This document shows positions 5,748 to 7,668 of a DNA stretch of 7,668 nucleotides, piece after piece (within the stretch, counting starts at the first letter, position 1; each line of letters opens with the position of its first letter). The translations under genes and the position numbers were made by a program. The notes under the pieces are model-generated. The model worked only from the letters and a program-made list of their open reading frames with translations, was not told where the DNA came from and did no database searches. Source of the DNA: DATJUF01 sp035524095 (GTDB taxonomy: Bacteria > Desulfobacterota > Binatia > Binatales > Binataceae); the NCBI GenBank assembly GCA_035524095.1, contig DATKPK010000150.1, positions 1-7,668 of the forward strand, read 5' to 3'.

Positions 5748-6632
5748 ATGTTTACAATTGGAAAACTATTTCACCTGACGCATGTCGTCGACGATATTGA
5801 TGTAGTGGACAAATGGTACGATCAAGTATTCGCCGTCAACCGCTTCTATCATGGCTATGAGGAATTAGCCGGACGTACCGCCTCATTAATATGTATTGGC
5901 GACGTGGTAATGGAGCCGATGACGCCGTCACGCGAGCCCAACTTGCGCAATCCATCAGTGCAAAAATTCCATCAGCGCTTCGGCCAGCATTTCCATTCAA
6001 TCGCCTGGTATGTCGATGACGTTCAGTCAATCTCCGAACGGCTGGATCGGAATGGCTTTCGGCTGTTCAACATCGTCGGCAAACAGGTCAAGCCACCGCA
6101 TAAGGCCGCCGCGATATGGACTCATCCCCGCGAGACACCCGGGCAGATTGAGTTCGCGCTGCCGGGCGACTTCACGCCTGACCCGCGCTTCAAGCCGGAC
6201 TGGTCTAGTGAGTTCTGGCGCGACCAGCATCCGCTGGGAATCGTGCGTCTGTCGCATCTGACGGTTATCGTCGGCGATCTCGCGAAAGCGAAGAAGCTTT
6301 ACTGCGAGGTGCTGAATTCGAAACTGATTCATGAAGAGGAATCGGCGGCGAAGAAGAGCGCGTATGTCGTCGTGAGTGAGGACAGTATCGTTGAATTAGC
6401 GCAGCCGCTTTCCACATCGACGCCGGAGGGGCGCGACCTCGAAAAGAATGGCGAAGGTTTGTTCGCGATGACCTTTCAAAGCAAGGACCTTGGCCGTGCT
6501 CATGAGTTCCTGAAATCGAAGGGGATGGCCCCGGCAGCGGATGGGAAGCATAGGATTGCGCTCGGGGCCGATCAGGCGTTTGGGATGACGGTCGGCTTCA
6601 CTGACCAGGCTGTTCAGGGCGATCCGCGATAG
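5748..6632 (+). CDS. Two-domain VOC (glyoxalase/ring-cleavage dioxygenase superfamily) protein
   Basis: The 294-residue product holds two vicinal-oxygen-chelate modules, roughly residues 7-138 and 165-285. The first module has a plausible complete set of metal ligands: H12 in LTHVVDD, E56 in VVMEPM, H83 in HFHSIAW and E135 in GQIEFAL, the H-E-H-E layout of glyoxalase- or epimerase-like members. In the second, H170 (LSHLTVIVGD) and E217 (SIVELAQP) are in place, but the third and fourth ligand positions fall in GLFAMTF and GMTVGF, which contain no ligand. The protein is therefore probably one active module plus a degenerate one. VOC enzymes carry out glyoxalase, epimerase, extradiol dioxygenase and resistance reactions; sequence alone does not separate these. 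No signal peptide is seen. GAGAGG nine bases before the ATG supports the start. It follows the crotonase gene on the same strand, which is compatible with a shared catabolic role but does not prove it. Confidence 0.88.
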   Translation: MFTIGKLFHLTHVVDDIDVVDKWYDQVFAVNRFYHGYEELAGRTASLICIGDVVMEPMTPSREPNLRNPSVQKFHQRFGQHFHSIAWYVDDVQSISERLDRNGFRLFNIVGKQVKPPHKAAAIWTHPRETPGQIEFALPGDFTPDPRFKPDWSSEFWRDQHPLGIVRLSHLTVIVGDLAKAKKLYCEVLNSKLIHEEESAAKKSAYVVVSEDSIVELAQPLSTSTPEGRDLEKNGEGLFAMTFQSKDLGRAHEFLKSKGMAPAADGKHRIALGADQAFGMTVGFTDQAVQGDPR

Positions 6633-6635
6633 ATT

Positions 6636-6671
6636 TTGACATGGATGTTTCACGTGAAACATCCGTGTCAA
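6636..6671. other. parS: parS partition site 1 (core 6646-6661) inside a 36-bp inverted repeat
   Basis: The core TGTTTCACGTGAAACA is an exact match to the chromosomal parS palindrome bound by ParB. It begins 13 bases after the VOC stop codon. Dyad symmetry extends well past the core: 6636-6653 pairs with 6654-6671 at 17 of 18 positions, and the one exception (6642/6665) is T.G on the plus strand. No T run follows, so it is not a normal intrinsic terminator of the VOC gene. Confidence 0.92.
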
Positions 6672-6784
6672 CGCACCAGTCCTCGACCTTGTCTCCGATC
6701 GACTCCAGCGATTGAGACCAGAGGTCAATGTCGGCCGAGGGCAACAGAACTGATTGAGCTAATATTCTACCGGTCTATCCGGAT

Positions 6785-6822
6785 TCTGCGATCGATGTTT
6801 CACGTGAAACATCGGTTGCAGA
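6785..6822. other. parS: parS partition site 2 (core 6796-6811) inside a 38-bp inverted repeat
   Basis: This is a second exact copy of TGTTTCACGTGAAACA, 150 bases centre-to-centre from site 1. Bases 6785-6803 pair with 6804-6822 at 17 of 19 positions, the exceptions being T.G (6792/6815) and G.T (6790/6817). The outer arms (TCTGCGATC and GGTTGCAGA) are unlike those of sites 1 and 3. Confidence 0.92.
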
Positions 6823-6887
6823 GCGCTTGTTCTAGTTCAGAAGGCGATTTCTAGTTAATGATCAAACCCGCCGGCCTCTTTTTAGTG

Positions 6888-6921
6888 TGCAGGGGATGTT
6901 TCACGTGAAACATCCCTTGCA
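6888..6921. other. parS: parS partition site 3 (core 6897-6912) inside a 34-bp inverted repeat
   Basis: This is a third exact copy of TGTTTCACGTGAAACA, 101 bases centre-to-centre from site 2. Bases 6888-6904 pair with 6905-6921 at 16 of 17 positions, the exception being G.T (6892/6917). The outer arms (TGCAGGGG and CCCTTGCA) again differ from the other two sites. Confidence 0.92.
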
Positions 6922-7107
6922 ATCAACAGGTTTCAAGTAGCGTTGGAAAAATGTGAAGGACTTCACCCTTGACGCATGCGACGCTTGAAGAGGTGATACG
7001 GCGTCAAGTTTTGGCGAGAATACCAAGTGACGGCCGTAAATGCGCCAAGGCGGGTTGGCTGAGATGGGCGTGGGTGCTTAGATTTCCAGGCGGGTTCGTT
7101 GGAGAAT

Positions 7108-7128
7108 TTGCGGAGCGGGCTTCCGCAA
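7108..7128. repeat. Inverted repeat upstream of the antitoxin gene
   Basis: TTGCGGA (7108-7114) is the exact reverse complement of TCCGCAA (7122-7128), with seven bases between. It lies about 50 bases before the antitoxin start. No T run follows, so an operator or RNA hairpin is more likely than a terminator. Confidence 0.5.
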
Positions 7129-7140
7129 GAGCAGGATATG

Positions 7141-7158
7141 TAATAATAATGTTATAAC
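7141..7158 (+). promoter_or_regulatory. Candidate promoter/operator of the MazEF-like operon
   Basis: An AT-rich run TAATAATAATGTTATAAC ends in the perfect 8-bp palindrome GTTATAAC (7151-7158) and lies directly before the Shine-Dalgarno AAGGAG (7163-7168). Either TAATAA or TATAAC could be a -10 element. MazE-type antitoxins commonly repress their own operon through palindromes overlapping the promoter, which fits this placement, but no -35 box is convincing. Confidence 0.35.
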
Positions 7159-7176
7159 TAGCAAGGAGAAGAAACC

Positions 7177-7431
7177 GTGCGCGCTGCCGTGAGAAGGATG
7201 GGTAATTCCTCAGGCGTTATAATTCCCAAGCCGCTTCTGAACGAGTTGGGGATCGAGGCGGGAGATGATCTTGATCTGTCGCTGGACGAGGGCAGGATCG
7301 TCCTAGCACCGGCGAAGCGTAATCCACGCGCGGGCTGGGCCGCGGCGGCAAAGCGGATTAACGAGGCTGGGGATGACGCGTTGGTCTGGCCCGAATTCGC
7401 CAACGAGGACGACGCTGATTTGAAATGGTGA
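7177..7431 (+). CDS. mazE: MazE/AbrB-type antitoxin
   Basis: The 84-residue product starts with a swapped-hairpin AbrB/MazE DNA-binding domain (VRRMGNSSGVIIPKPLLNELGIEAGDDLDLSLDEGRIVLAP, described here only as residues 4-45: RRMGNSSGVIIPK then the LGIEAGDDLDL turn). The C-terminal part, with DDALVWPEF and the closing DADLKW, is the acidic, Trp-containing tail by which such antitoxins wrap their MazF toxin. It starts with GTG, supported by AAGGAG eight bases upstream. The last seven bases overlap the start of the toxin gene, the translational coupling typical of mazEF pairs. The complex would repress its own promoter and neutralise toxin in the cytoplasm. The assignment is confident; whether the module is still functional depends on the altered toxin. 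Confidence 0.9.
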   Translation: MRAAVRRMGNSSGVIIPKPLLNELGIEAGDDLDLSLDEGRIVLAPAKRNPRAGWAAAAKRINEAGDDALVWPEFANEDDADLKW

Positions 7432-7668
7432 GCCTAGCGGGTTCGCGAACTCCGGCTATTATCCGGGGAGAAGTGTGGCTCGCGGCACTGGATCCTACGG
7501 TTGGCAGTGAAATTCAGAAGACGTGGCCGTGTCTCGTGATATCCCCGCCAGAGATGCATGATCATTTGCGAACCGTAATCGTGGCTCCGATGACAACTGG
7601 CAGCAGACCGGCGCCGTTTCGCATTCCAGTCAGCTTCCAGCGAAAAAAGGGCCTTATACTACTCGATC
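7425..7668 (+). CDS. mazF: MazF/PemK-type endoribonuclease toxin, 3' end beyond the window
   Basis: The ATG at 7425 overlaps the antitoxin stop by seven bases, and 81 residues are visible before the window ends. RGEVWLAALDPTVGSEIQK (residues 14-32), PCLVISP (35-41), TVIVAPMTT (50-58) and FRIPV followed by GLILLD (76-81) are characteristic of the family, whose active members cleave single-stranded RNA at short sequences. About a quarter to a third of a normal length of 105-115 residues is missing. The residue before PCLV, normally the catalytic Arg of the RP motif (R25 in B. subtilis MazF), is W34 (codon TGG at 7524-7526); the catalytic Thr is kept as T57. A single C-to-T change from CGG would explain it. 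The toxin may therefore be inactive, while the protein could still bind antitoxin and co-repress. Confidence 0.9.
   Translation, partial: MVSLAGSRTPAIIRGEVWLAALDPTVGSEIQKTWPCLVISPPEMHDHLRTVIVAPMTTGSRPAPFRIPVSFQRKKGLILLD

Larger units (their letters stand above)
6922..7176. other. Region between the parS cluster and mazE-like gene
   Basis: No convincing gene is present in this 255-base stretch. A 62-codon frame opening with TTG at 6969 has no ribosome-binding site and no recognisable similarity. A 7-bp hairpin at 7108-7128 and a promoter/operator-like stretch just before the antitoxin gene are described separately. The TTGACG at 6969-6974 with TGATAC at 6994-6999 (19-base spacer) is a weak alternative promoter reading plus-ward. 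Confidence 0.4.

Noticed and set aside
6636..6671. Reading parS site 1 as the intrinsic terminator of the VOC gene
   Set aside because: The hairpin is long enough, but it is followed by CGCACCAG and not a T run, and its 16-bp core is an exact parS repeated twice more nearby.
6636..6854. Open frames in the parS region whose peptides contain MFHVKH
   Set aside because: MFHVKH is simply the translation of the parS palindrome (ATGTTTCACGTGAAACAT). The frames have no ribosome-binding site and no similarity, and run on both strands.
6636..6921. CRISPR-like array (three palindromic repeats with spacers)
   Set aside because: There are only three copies, the spacing is uneven (150 and 101 bases centre to centre), and the repeat is exactly the parS sequence.
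6969..7157. 62-codon plus-strand frame starting at TTG
   Set aside because: It has no Shine-Dalgarno before the TTG, a composition unlike a known family, and no conserved motif; it may be chance in GC-rich DNA.

Overview
The window is ordinary bacterial chromosome-like (or large-replicon) DNA: moderately GC-rich, compactly coded genes separated by gaps of 120 to 540 bases, mostly G/C-ending codons, and Shine-Dalgarno signals of the AGGAGG type. The gene families (CheY-like receiver, DsbD-type N domain, amidase, crotonase, two-domain VOC protein, MazEF) are typical of soil or environmental Gram-negative bacteria. The sequence alone does not fix the phylum, and no rRNA, tRNA or strong marker gene is present.

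Layout. Bases 1-59 may hold the first codons of a minus-strand gene leaving the window. After a gap, a stand-alone response-regulator receiver (532-993, +) is followed by an exported, single-domain DsbD N-terminal-like protein (1191-1868, +). A long hairpin (1896-1929) separates it from a convergent minus-strand gene (2013-2579) for a small secreted protein with three 34-residue Asn/Gly/Trp/Tyr-rich repeats. Next comes a minus-strand amidase-signature enzyme (3011-4417) with its own intrinsic terminator (2942-2975). A divergent gap leads to a plus-strand crotonase-fold protein (4828-5625) and, after an AT-rich gap, a two-domain glyoxalase/dioxygenase-superfamily protein (5748-6632). The crotonase and VOC proteins may act on CoA thioesters or ring-cleavage-type substrates, but nothing here names a substrate.

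The most striking part is 6636-6921. It holds three exact copies of the 16-bp palindrome TGTTTCACGTGAAACA, the bacterial chromosomal parS (ParB-loading) sequence, in a stretch without a credible gene. Each parS core sits inside a longer inverted repeat of 34 to 38 bp. The outer arms differ in sequence between the copies but remain self-complementary, and all four internal non-Watson-Crick pairs are G.T on the plus strand. That is the pattern expected of hairpins kept at the level of plus-strand RNA (or single-stranded DNA), and ParB recognition of the 16-bp core does not explain it. The cluster suggests proximity to a replication origin or partition locus, although parA and parB are not in the window.

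Directly after the parS cluster lies a MazE/AbrB-type antitoxin (7177-7431) overlapping a MazF/PemK-type toxin (7425 to the window end, incomplete). The toxin carries Trp where the family has its conserved catalytic Arg, so it may be inactive. Two other enzymes also deviate from family consensus: the crotonase lacks both hydratase glutamates, and the second VOC domain lacks half of its metal ligands.
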